Assembly: GCF_013363975.1 (NCBI RefSeq)
Contig: NZ_JABWGN010000010.1
Span: forward strand, 248,001 to 312,000
Length of the DNA: 64,000 nucleotides
Source of the DNA: Nonomuraea montanisoli
GTDB lineage: Bacteria; Actinomycetota; Actinomycetes; Streptosporangiales; Streptosporangiaceae
Direction of reading: 5' to 3'
Shown piece by piece: positions 53,001 through 60,591 of the stretch. Below the pieces are notes generated by a model, which was given only the letters and a program-made list of their open reading frames with translations, had not been told where the DNA came from and searched no databases. Positions within the stretch are counted from its first letter, which is position 1. Each line of letters opens with the position of its first letter. A program made the translations under genes and the position numbers.

Positions 53001-53867
53001 CTAACCTTTGATCGCGCCTTCCTCGACGCCTCGGAAGAAGTACCGCTGGAGCGCCGCGAACACGACCACGATAGGCACGAAGGAGATCATCGTGCCCGCC
53101 GCGATCAGCCGCGGGTTGGAGGTGAACGTGCCGTTCAGGTACTGCAGCCCGACCGTCAGCGTGTAGTGGTCGGGGTCGGTCAGCACGATGAGCGGCCACA
53201 GGAAGTCGTCCCACGCGCCGATGAACGTGAAGATCGTGATCACGCTCAGCATGCCGCGGACGTTGGGCAGGCCGATGTGGCGCAGCCGCTGCCAGGCGGT
53301 CGCCCCGTCGATGACGGCGGCCTCGTCCATCTCCTGCGGGATCGCCGCGAACGCGGTGCGCATGAGCAGGACGTTGAGCATGGCGATCGCCCCGGGCAGT
53401 GCCACGCCGAGCAGCGTGTCGGCCAGGCCGAGGCTGCGGACGGTGACGTACTGCGACACGATCGTCACCTCGCCCGGCAGCACGAGCGTGGCCAGGAAGA
53501 GGCCGAGCAGCAGCTTCGCGCCGCGGAAGCGCAGCCGGGCGAGCGCGTACCCGGCCATGGTGGCCCCGATGACGTTGCCCGTGATGACGATCGCGGCCAC
53601 CACCAGCGAGTTGGCGGCGTAGGACCAGACGGGGATCGCGTCGGCCACCTGGGCGTAGTTGTCCAGCGTGGGGTGCTCGGGCAGGAAGGTCGGCGTCCGG
53701 GAGTAGACGTCCTCGGTCAGGCTCTTCAGCGACGTGGAGAGCTGCCACAGGAACGGCGACACGGTCAGCGCCAGCACCAGCAGGAGCAGCGCGTACCGCA
53801 GCGCCTTCTCGGCGGGGCCCGCGGCGGCCAGGCCGCCGGGACGGACGCGCTTGGCGTGTGCCGCCAT
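53001..53867 (-). CDS. Carbohydrate ABC transporter permease (MalG type)
   Basis: A 288-residue inner-membrane permease with six helices. The N-terminus is KALRYALLLLVLALTVSPFLWQLSTSLK, typical of the MalG/CUT1 group. The ATPase-contacting EAA loop is EAAVIDGATAWQRLRHIGLPNV near 190. ATG 53867 lies one base after the stop of the first permease, showing tight coupling. No ATPase gene is present in the operon, so a shared MsmK-like ATPase encoded elsewhere is required, as in many actinomycete sugar importers. Confidence 0.94.
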   Translation of the reverse strand: MAAHAKRVRPGGLAAAGPAEKALRYALLLLVLALTVSPFLWQLSTSLKSLTEDVYSRTPTFLPEHPTLDNYAQVADAIPVWSYAANSLVVAAIVITGNVIGATMAGYALARLRFRGAKLLLGLFLATLVLPGEVTIVSQYVTVRSLGLADTLLGVALPGAIAMLNVLLMRTAFAAIPQEMDEAAVIDGATAWQRLRHIGLPNVRGMLSVITIFTFIGAWDDFLWPLIVLTDPDHYTLTVGLQYLNGTFTSNPRLIAAGTMISFVPIVVVFAALQRYFFRGVEEGAIKG

Positions 53868-53868
53868 G

Positions 53869-54741
53869 TCAGGCCGCCTTCCTGTCGAGCCGCAGCAGCA
53901 GGAGCATGGGGCCGATCGTGATGACGAACAGCACGATGCTGAGCGCGGAGGCGTACCCCAGGTGGCCGGAGAAGCCGCGGGTGTAGAGCTGGATCAGCAT
54001 CACGACCGACATGTCGCGCCCGCCGGGCCCGCCGGTGCCGTTGGACAGCACGTACAGCTCGGAGAACACGCGCAGCGCCGAGACCGACACCAGCACCGAG
54101 ACCAGCAGCATCGTGTTGCGCACGCCGGGCACGGTGACGCTCCAGAACCTGCGCACCGCGCCGGCGCCGTCGACCGCGGCGGCCTCGTGCAGCTCGCGGC
54201 GCACGTTGCCGAGCGCCGACAGGTAGATGATCATGTAGTAGCCGAGCCCCTTCCAGACCGTCAGGCTGATCGCGCTGAACAGCAGCAGCCAGCGGTCGGT
54301 GAGGAACGGCACCGGCGCGGCGACGACGCCCAGCCACTGGGCGAAGCCGTTGACCAGGCCCCGGTCGTCCAGCACCCAGCCCCAGATCAGCGCGACCACC
54401 ACGGCCGAGGCCACCACCGGCGTGTAGAAGGCGGTGCGGAAGAACGTGATGCCGGGCAGCCGCTTCTCCACCAGGATCGCGAGAAGCAGCGGCAGCATGG
54501 TCAGCAGCGGCAGGCAGACCAGCATGTAGACGATGCTGTTGACCAGCGCGTCGGTGAGCTGGGAGTCGTCCAGCGCCCGGGCGAAGTTGGCCAGGCCGGT
54601 GAAGTGGCCGCCGCCCAGCGGCTTGGCGTTGGTGAACGCCAGCACCACCGTGTTGAGCGACGGCCAGAGGTTGAACACCAGCAGCCACACGACCGCCGGC
54701 GCCACCAGCAGCCAGGGCGTGAACCAGCGGCGGTGGGTCAT
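53869..54741 (-). CDS. Carbohydrate ABC transporter permease (MalF type)
   Basis: A 290-residue six-helix permease (MTHRRWFTPWLLVAPAVVWLLVFNLWPSL at the start). The EAA loop is HEAAAVDGAGAVRRFWSVTVPGV near 190, and TFFRTAFYTPVVASAVVVALIWGWVLDD near 100 is characteristic of CUT1 transporters. The ATG at 54741 shares its A with the TGA of the upstream binding-protein gene (TGATG), indicating translational coupling; an upstream in-frame start would overlap that gene more deeply. It forms the transmembrane heterodimer with the MalG-type protein. Confidence 0.94.
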   Translation of the reverse strand: MTHRRWFTPWLLVAPAVVWLLVFNLWPSLNTVVLAFTNAKPLGGGHFTGLANFARALDDSQLTDALVNSIVYMLVCLPLLTMLPLLLAILVEKRLPGITFFRTAFYTPVVASAVVVALIWGWVLDDRGLVNGFAQWLGVVAAPVPFLTDRWLLLFSAISLTVWKGLGYYMIIYLSALGNVRRELHEAAAVDGAGAVRRFWSVTVPGVRNTMLLVSVLVSVSALRVFSELYVLSNGTGGPGGRDMSVVMLIQLYTRGFSGHLGYASALSIVLFVITIGPMLLLLRLDRKAA

Positions 54742-56018
54742 CAGTTCTGCAGCAGCTCGTCGCACTTGGCCACGGCCTTGTCCAGCGCCTCCTTCGAGGT
54801 GACCTCACCGCTGATCGCCAGCGCGAACTGCTGCTTGACGATCTTCTTCATCGCCTCGGTGAGCGCGACCGGCTCCAGCATCTTCGCCTTGGCCAGCGCC
54901 GCGAAGGCCATCACCTTGGCGTCGCCGGCGTTGGTGCCGTCGCTCTTGCTGAAGAACGGATCGTCCGCCGAGGCCTTGGTGCTGGGGAAGATGGCCACCA
55001 GGTGGGCGAAGGCCGCCTGGTTCTCCGCGTTGGTCACCCAGCGGGCCAGCGCGAGGGCCGCGGGCGTGTTCTTCGACTTCGCCGACACCGACAGGCCCTG
55101 GACGTACAGCGGCGGGGTGCCGAAGGCCGGTGACGGCACCACCTTGGGGGCCAGCGACGGGTTGTCCACGGCCAGGCTGGTGATGTAGTTGCCGCCGCCG
55201 GTCGTCCAGGCCACCGTGCCCTCGTTGAAGAGCTTGGCGTTGCCGGCGTAGGTGTCGGTGAGCACGTCGCGCGGCAGCAGGCCGTCCTTGAACGCGTCAC
55301 GGTACTTGTCGAGCAGCGCGGCGGCCTCGGGGGTGTTGAAGGTGAAGCTCTTGCCGTCGTCGGACATCAGCTTCACCCCGGCCTGCACGAAGTCGCCCAG
55401 CTCGGGCTTGCGGCTCATCAGGTAGACCTTGCCGCCGGACTTCTCCTTGAGCGTGCGGGCCTGGGCGACCAGCTCGTCGAAGCTCGCCGGCGGCTTCTTG
55501 GCGTCGAGGCCGTTCTCGGCCATCAGCTCGGAGTTCCAGTAGTTGACGTCGGTGTTGAGGTACCACGGGTAGCCGTAGACGCCCTGGACGCCGGGGTAGG
55601 TGTAGGCCGACAGGCCTCCGGGGACGTACTCGTCCTTCACCGCGGGGTCGGCCTGGGCGACGTCGAGCAGCAGGCCCTGCTTGACGAGGGGCAGCGCGAA
55701 CTCGGGCGGCAGGTTCGTCACGTCGGGCAGCGAGCCGCCGGCGGCCTGGCTGAGCACCTTGTCGGAGTAGCCCTCCCCGGGCTGGTCCAGCCACTCGACC
55801 TCGACGCCGGGGTACTTCTTCTCGAAGGAGTCGATGACCTTCTGCATGTAGTCGGTGAACTTCGGCTTCAGCGCCCACGTCTGCAGACTGACCTTGCCCT
55901 TCACCTCGCCCGTCGCCGTCGCGCCAGGCGCAGCGGCCGGCTGCCCCGTGTCCCCCAGCCCGCAGCCGGCGGCCGCCAACACGGCGGCCAGACCCAGACC
56001 TGACCAGTACCTACGCAT
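54741..56018 (-). CDS. Sugar-binding lipoprotein of the ABC transporter
   Basis: A 425-residue extracellular solute-binding protein (CUT1 family 1). The signal peptide ends in a lipobox LAAAGC with lipidated Cys19, anchoring it to the membrane. The mature part has VSLQTWALKPKFTDYMQKVIDSFEKKYPGVEVEW, GYPWYLNTDVNYWN and FNEGTVAWTTGGGNY, all typical. ATG 56018 has GAGGAGAG six bases upstream. It is the first gene of the leftward operon. The gene context (GH38, GH85, GH5) suggests it captures high-mannose oligosaccharides released from N-glycoproteins (inference). Confidence 0.93.
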   Translation of the reverse strand: MRRYWSGLGLAAVLAAAGCGLGDTGQPAAAPGATATGEVKGKVSLQTWALKPKFTDYMQKVIDSFEKKYPGVEVEWLDQPGEGYSDKVLSQAAGGSLPDVTNLPPEFALPLVKQGLLLDVAQADPAVKDEYVPGGLSAYTYPGVQGVYGYPWYLNTDVNYWNSELMAENGLDAKKPPASFDELVAQARTLKEKSGGKVYLMSRKPELGDFVQAGVKLMSDDGKSFTFNTPEAAALLDKYRDAFKDGLLPRDVLTDTYAGNAKLFNEGTVAWTTGGGNYITSLAVDNPSLAPKVVPSPAFGTPPLYVQGLSVSAKSKNTPAALALARWVTNAENQAAFAHLVAIFPSTKASADDPFFSKSDGTNAGDAKVMAFAALAKAKMLEPVALTEAMKKIVKQQFALAISGEVTSKEALDKAVAKCDELLQN

Positions 56019-56040
56019 GAAGCTCTCCTCGGAGAAGGCG

Positions 56041-56090
56041 CTAAACCGCTATAGTTGCCGGACTATTCACTGGCTAGACTCTGCTGTCAA
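56041..56090 (-). promoter_or_regulatory. Promoter of the transporter operon with LacI operator
   Basis: On the minus strand TTGACA (56090-56085) and AATAGT (56067-56062) are 17 bp apart, a strong promoter giving a start near 56055. The operator CTAAACCGCTATAG (56041-56054, plus strand) covers the first transcribed bases. It shares its CTAAACCG half with the perfect operator at 57150. Repressor bound here would block transcription of the binding-protein operon. Confidence 0.7.
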
Positions 56091-56121
56091 TAGGTGACAT
56101 CGAGTTGTGAAGGAGTCGCGG

Positions 56122-57153
56122 GTGGCTCGACCGACGATCGCCGACATCGCCGAGCGGGTCGGCGTCTCCAAGGGCGCGGTCTCGTTCGCGCTCAACGGGC
56201 GTCCCGGTGTGGCCGAGGCGACGCGGGCCCGCATCCTGCAGGTCGCCAAGGAGATGAACTGGCGCCCGCACAGCGCGGCCCGGGCCCTCGGCGGGGCCAG
56301 GGCGGACGCGGTCGGGCTGGTGATCGCCAGGCCCGCCAGCACGCTCGGCGTGGAGCCGTTCTTCGCCCAGCTCCTGTCGGGGCTGCAGGCGGGGCTGTCG
56401 CGGCAGTCGGTCGCGATGCACCTCATGATCGTCGAGGACGTCGAGGCGGAGACGGAGGTCTACCGCGACTGGGCCTCCGCGCACCGCGTCGACGGCTTCA
56501 TCATCGTCGACCTCAAGGTCCGCGACCCCCGCATCGAGGTGCTGGAGGAGCTCGGCGTGCCGAGCGTGGTGCTGGGCGGCCCGGGCAGGCACGGCTCGCT
56601 GTCCAGCGTGTGGGCCGACGACCGGGAGGCCATGCTGTCGGTCGCCGACTACCTCGCGGCGCTCGGCCACCGGCGGCTGGCCCACGTCGCCGGCCTGCCC
56701 GAGTTCCACCACACCCAGCGGCGCATGCGGGCGCTGCGCGACTCCAGCCGCCGGCTCGGCCTGGCCGAGACGGTGTCGACGACCACCGACTTCAGCGACG
56801 CCGAGGGCGCCGCCGCGACCCGGGCGCTGCTGTCGCGCGCCCGGCGGCCCACCGCGATCGTCTACGACAGCGACGTGATGGCCCTGGCCGGGCTGGGCGT
56901 GGCGGGCGAGATGGGGGTACGGGTGCCGGACGAGCTGTCCATCGTGGCCTTCGACGACTCGGTGCTGACCCGGATCGCGCACCCCGCCATCACCGCGCTG
57001 TCGCGCGACACCTTCGCCTACGGCCGCCGGTTGGCCGAGGTCATGCTGGCGCTGATCGAGGAGCCGGAGCGCCGGCGGGACGTGAAGACCGCCACGCCGC
57101 GGCTGGTCGTCAGGGAGAGCACGGCGCCGCCCGGGGCTTGGCAAGGCGACTAA
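56122..57153 (+). CDS. LacI family transcriptional repressor
   Basis: About 343 residues. The N-terminal helix-turn-helix (PTIADIAERVGVSKGAVSFALNG, residues 3-25) is followed by the hinge helix (PHSAARALGG) and a periplasmic-binding-like sugar domain with VGLVIARP, DGFIIVDLKV, HRRLAHVAG and the C-terminal LSIVAFDDSVLTRIAHPAITALS. GTG 56122 has AAGGAG six bases upstream and is preferred over GTG 56107. It lies between two CTAAACC operators that flank it and control the divergent transporter operon and the GH5-GH85 genes. The inducer is probably a mannose-containing oligosaccharide (inference). Its TAA stop is part of the second operator. Confidence 0.93.
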   Translation: MARPTIADIAERVGVSKGAVSFALNGRPGVAEATRARILQVAKEMNWRPHSAARALGGARADAVGLVIARPASTLGVEPFFAQLLSGLQAGLSRQSVAMHLMIVEDVEAETEVYRDWASAHRVDGFIIVDLKVRDPRIEVLEELGVPSVVLGGPGRHGSLSSVWADDREAMLSVADYLAALGHRRLAHVAGLPEFHHTQRRMRALRDSSRRLGLAETVSTTTDFSDAEGAAATRALLSRARRPTAIVYDSDVMALAGLGVAGEMGVRVPDELSIVAFDDSVLTRIAHPAITALSRDTFAYGRRLAEVMLALIEEPERRRDVKTATPRLVVRESTAPPGAWQGD

Positions 57154-57166
57154 ACCGGTTTAGGGT
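57138..57166 (+). promoter_or_regulatory. Promoter of GH5-GH85 with perfect LacI palindrome in the spacer
   Basis: TTGGCA (57138-57143) and TAGGGT (57161-57166) are exactly 17 bp apart. The perfect 14-bp palindrome CTAAACCGGTTTAG (57150-57163) fills the spacer and overlaps the -10, so LacI binding would exclude RNA polymerase. The lacI stop codon (57151-57153) is within the operator. Confidence 0.75.
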
Positions 57167-57199
57167 TCGCGGGAGATCGACTCATCTCCCGGAGGACGC

Positions 57200-58426
57200 G
57201 TGCCCCTGTCCCACCCCATCCGTTTCGGCGCCAACTACGTGCCCTCGGCAGGTTGGTTCCACGGCTGGCTCGACCTTTCCCCCGACTCGGTCCGCCGCGA
57301 CTTCGACGACCTCGCCGGGCTCGGGCTGGACCACGTCCGGGTCTTCCCGATCTGGCCGTGGATCCAGCCCAACCGCGCCCTGATCAGGCGGCGGGGCATC
57401 GACGACCTGCTCCAGGTGATCGACATCGCCGCCGAGTCCGGCCTGTCCGTGGCCGTGGACCTCCTCCAGGGACACCTGTCCAGCTTCGACTTCCTGCCGT
57501 CCTGGGTGCTCACCTGGCACCGGCGCAGCGTCTTCACCGATCCCGAGGTCCGCGACGGCATCGCCGCGTACGCGGACGCCGTCGCCCGCGCGGTCGCCGG
57601 TCACCCCGGCGTCTTCGCCGTGACCCTCGGCAACGAGGTGAACAACCTCTACCCGGCCAACCCGACGACGCCCGAGGCGTCCGCCCGCTGGGCGGCCGAG
57701 CTGATCGACGTCGTGCGCGCCGCCGCCCCGAACCTGCTGTCCCTGCACTCCCTGTACGACGCGACCTGGTACGACCCCGGCCACCCGTTCCACCCCGCCG
57801 ACAACGTGGACCTGGGCGACCTGACCACGGTGCACTCGTGGGTGTTCAACGGCGTCTCCGCCCTCGACGGCCCGCTCGGCCCGGCCACCGTCACGCACGC
57901 CGACTACCTCGTCGAGCTGGCCGCCGCCACCTCGGCGGACCCGGCCCGCCCGGTCTGGCTGCAGGAGGTCGGCGCGCCCCGCCCGGACGTCCCGGAGGCC
58001 GACGCGCCGCGGTTCGTGCGCGGCACGCTCGACGCGGTCACCGCCAACCCGGCCCTGTGGGGCGTCACCTGGTGGTGCTCGCACGACGTGGACCGCGCCC
58101 TGGCCGACTTCCCCGAGCGCGAGTACGACCTGGGCCTGTTCACGGTCGACCATCGGGCCAAGCCCGCGGCCCTGGAGCTCGCCTCGGCGATCCGGGAGCA
58201 CCGAGAGGGACGCCGCCCGGCGGCCGGCAGGCCCGCGCTGCTGTGCGACGTGGACCTCAGGACGGAACCGGAGCGCCGGGCCGAGGTCGCGCCGGGCAGC
58301 GCCTTCCACGCCGAGTGGGTCAGGCTGCGCCAGGCCGGCCCGCTGGCCATCGTCACGAAGGGCCGCGCGGACGACGCCGCCCACCTGGCCGCCCGCGGAA
58401 TCGAGGCCGTCCTGACCCCGGCATGA
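57200..58426 (+). CDS. GH5 family glycoside hydrolase, likely beta-mannosidase of the N-glycan core
   Basis: A 408-residue cytoplasmic (beta/alpha)8 hydrolase without signal peptide. It starts PIRFGANYVPSAGWFHGWLD, with HVRVFPIWPWIQPNR near 45-59. The acid/base is in TLGNEVNN (Glu146) and the nucleophile in VWLQEVGAP (Glu256). The N-terminal motif resembles the GH5 subfamily 18 beta-mannosidases of Bifidobacterium that split Man-beta-1,4-GlcNAc; this subfamily call is from memory. GTG 57200 has GGAGG five bases before it. It is transcribed from the LacI-controlled promoter at 57138 and followed after 37 bases by the GH85 gene. Confidence 0.85.
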   Translation: MPLSHPIRFGANYVPSAGWFHGWLDLSPDSVRRDFDDLAGLGLDHVRVFPIWPWIQPNRALIRRRGIDDLLQVIDIAAESGLSVAVDLLQGHLSSFDFLPSWVLTWHRRSVFTDPEVRDGIAAYADAVARAVAGHPGVFAVTLGNEVNNLYPANPTTPEASARWAAELIDVVRAAAPNLLSLHSLYDATWYDPGHPFHPADNVDLGDLTTVHSWVFNGVSALDGPLGPATVTHADYLVELAAATSADPARPVWLQEVGAPRPDVPEADAPRFVRGTLDAVTANPALWGVTWWCSHDVDRALADFPEREYDLGLFTVDHRAKPAALELASAIREHREGRRPAAGRPALLCDVDLRTEPERRAEVAPGSAFHAEWVRLRQAGPLAIVTKGRADDAAHLAARGIEAVLTPA

Positions 58427-58463
58427 CCCCGCACGCCCAAGGAAACGACAGGAGGAGACCCGG

Positions 58464-60503
58464 ATGCGACTGTCACCCCGGTTACCCCGGCTCTGCGCGG
58501 TGCTCACCGCCACGGCCCTCGTCGCGGCCACCGCCCCGGCCGCCTCGGCTCTCTCGCGGAGCACCGCGACCGGCTCGGCTCTTGCGCGGAGCACCGCGAC
58601 CGGCTCGGCTCTTGCGCGGAGCGCCGCGACCGGCGGCCAGCCGTACGCCTCGTACTGGTACCCCGACACGATCCTCGGCTGGGACCCCGCCACCGACCCC
58701 GACGCCCGGTTCAACCGCTCCCGGGTGCCGCTGCGCCCCCGCACCTCCTCGCCCCGCCTGAAGGCGAACGCGAACGCCCGGGCCGGGGAGGGCCGCGTCG
58801 CCTCCCTGGTCTCCTTCGCCCCCACCTCCGGCAACCCCTCGCAGGGCTCGCTCACCGCCGACTACTACGCGTTCACGTACTGGCAGTACGTCGACACGCT
58901 GGTCTTCTGGGGCGGCTCGGCCGGCGAGGGCCTCATCCTGGCCCCCAACCCGACGGTGATCGACGCCGCCCACCGCAACGGCGTCAAGGTCTACGGCACC
59001 GTCTTCTTCCCGCCCACCGTCTACGGCGGCCGGATCGAGTGGGTGCGCGACTTCGTCAAGAAGTCCGGCTCGACGTACCCGGTGGCCGACAAGCTCGTCG
59101 AGGTCGCCCGGCACTACGGCTTCGACGGCTGGTTCGTCAACCAGGAGACGGCGGGCGGCGACGCGGCCCTCGCCACCGAGCTGCGCTCGCTGATCACGTA
59201 CGCGCGGGGCAAGGGCCCGACCGAGTTCATGTGGTACGACGCCATGACCGAGGACGGCTCGATCTCCTGGCAGGACGGCCTCACCCCGGCCAACGACGCG
59301 TTCTTCGCCGACCCGGACCGGGTGGCCGACTCGATGTTCCTCGACTTCGGCTGGTCCGCCGGCCGCCAGCGCGCCTCCCGCGAGCGGGCCAGGTCACTCG
59401 GCCGCGACGAGCACGACCTGTTCGCGGGCATCGACACCGAGGCCGCCGGCTACGACACGGCCGTACCGTGGGAGGCGGTGTTCCCGTCCGGCCGGCCGCA
59501 CGTCACCTCGCTGGGCATCTACCGTCCGGAGTGGACGTGGAAGTCGGCGAGCGGGCCGGCCGACTTCCGGGCGCGCGACTCCCGGTTCTGGGTGGGCGCC
59601 AACGCCGACCCGTCGAACACCTCGACCTCCTCACCGTGGAAGGGCCTGGCCCACTACATCGCCGAGTCCAGCCCCGTCACCGCCAAGCCGTTCGTGACCG
59701 GCTTCAACACCGGGCACGGCGACTTCTACAACGTCGGCGGCGCGCGCGTGCGCGACGGCGGCTGGAACAACCTGTCCGTGCAGGACGTCCCGCCCACCTA
59801 CCGGTGGATCGTGGAGTCCGCGGGCAGCAGGCTCACCCCGTCCATCGACTACGGCGACGCCTACGAGGGCGGCTCCTCCCTCCGCCTCACCGGCCGCCTC
59901 GACGCGGTCAACACCGTGCGCCTCTACCAGACCCGGCTCCCCGTCGCCGCCGGCACCCGGCTGTCGGTCGTGCTGAAGACGCCGCAGGCCGGGGCCACCC
60001 ACCTGAAGGCGGCGGTGGCCTTCGCCGACGCGCCCACCACGTTCACCACCTTCGACCTCGGCGCGACCGGCGGGACCGGCTGGGAACGCCGGACCCTCGA
60101 CCTGTCCGCGCACGCGGGCCGGACGATCGCCCAGCTCGCCCTGCGCGTCACCGGCTCCGCCGACGCCTACGACATCCGGGTCGGGCAACTCGCCGTGTAC
60201 GACGGCGCGATCGACGAGGTGGCCGCGCCGTCCGGGCTGACCGTGCTGGGCGCCACCGACGTCTCCCCCACCCGCAAGGCGCTGCGCCTGTCCTGGACCG
60301 GCGCCGGGCGGCCCCACCACTACGACGTCTACCGCCGCGACCCCGACGGCTCGCGTACGTACCTGGGCGCGACGCCGAACGACGCGTACTTCGTGCCGGC
60401 CCTCGACCGGGCGGGCGCCGAGACCACGACGACGATCGAGGTCGAGGCGGTCGGCGCAGAGTACGGCCGCTCGACCCCCGCCACCGCCACGGTCACCTGG
60501 TAG
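58464..60503 (+). CDS. Secreted GH85 endo-beta-N-acetylglucosaminidase
   Basis: A 679-residue exported enzyme that cuts the chitobiose core of N-glycans, leaving one GlcNAc on the protein. A signal peptide (residues about 1-28) is followed by three ten-residue repeats (SALARSTATG type). The GH85 barrel begins near 60 with YASYWYPDTILGW, TYWQYVDTLVFWGG, HRNGVKVYGTVFFPP and the catalytic pair Asn226/Glu228 in DGWFVNQET. A beta-sandwich (about 440-590) and a fibronectin-III-like domain (about 595-679) follow. GGAGGAG lies six bases before ATG 58464. It is co-transcribed with GH5. A strong terminator follows. Confidence 0.93.
   Translation: MRLSPRLPRLCAVLTATALVAATAPAASALSRSTATGSALARSTATGSALARSAATGGQPYASYWYPDTILGWDPATDPDARFNRSRVPLRPRTSSPRLKANANARAGEGRVASLVSFAPTSGNPSQGSLTADYYAFTYWQYVDTLVFWGGSAGEGLILAPNPTVIDAAHRNGVKVYGTVFFPPTVYGGRIEWVRDFVKKSGSTYPVADKLVEVARHYGFDGWFVNQETAGGDAALATELRSLITYARGKGPTEFMWYDAMTEDGSISWQDGLTPANDAFFADPDRVADSMFLDFGWSAGRQRASRERARSLGRDEHDLFAGIDTEAAGYDTAVPWEAVFPSGRPHVTSLGIYRPEWTWKSASGPADFRARDSRFWVGANADPSNTSTSSPWKGLAHYIAESSPVTAKPFVTGFNTGHGDFYNVGGARVRDGGWNNLSVQDVPPTYRWIVESAGSRLTPSIDYGDAYEGGSSLRLTGRLDAVNTVRLYQTRLPVAAGTRLSVVLKTPQAGATHLKAAVAFADAPTTFTTFDLGATGGTGWERRTLDLSAHAGRTIAQLALRVTGSADAYDIRVGQLAVYDGAIDEVAAPSGLTVLGATDVSPTRKALRLSWTGAGRPHHYDVYRRDPDGSRTYLGATPNDAYFVPALDRAGAETTTTIEVEAVGAEYGRSTPATATVTW
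58545..58634 (+). repeat. Three 30-bp in-frame repeats after the GH85 signal peptide
   Basis: Three direct units at 58545-58574, 58575-58604 and 58605-58634 share TCGGCTCT at the left end and CGCGACCGGC at the right end, with one to three differences. They encode ten-residue SAL(A/S)RS(T/A)ATG repeats at the start of the mature protein. Confidence 0.9.
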
Positions 60504-60513
60504 GTCCCGCCCG

Positions 60514-60553
60514 CGTTCCCACCAGACCCTCGAGCGGAGGGCTGGTGGGAACG
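60514..60553. terminator. Bidirectional hairpin between GH85 and the ATPase gene
   Basis: CGTTCCCACCAG (60514-60525) pairs with 60542-60553. After a one-base bulge an inner stem CCCTC/GAGGG encloses the loop GAGCG. It lies between convergent stops at 60503 and 60592 and can end both transcripts. Confidence 0.85.
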
Positions 60554-60591
60554 ACGCGCCGCGGCGCTCTCCCCGGTGCCCGCGACAGCCG

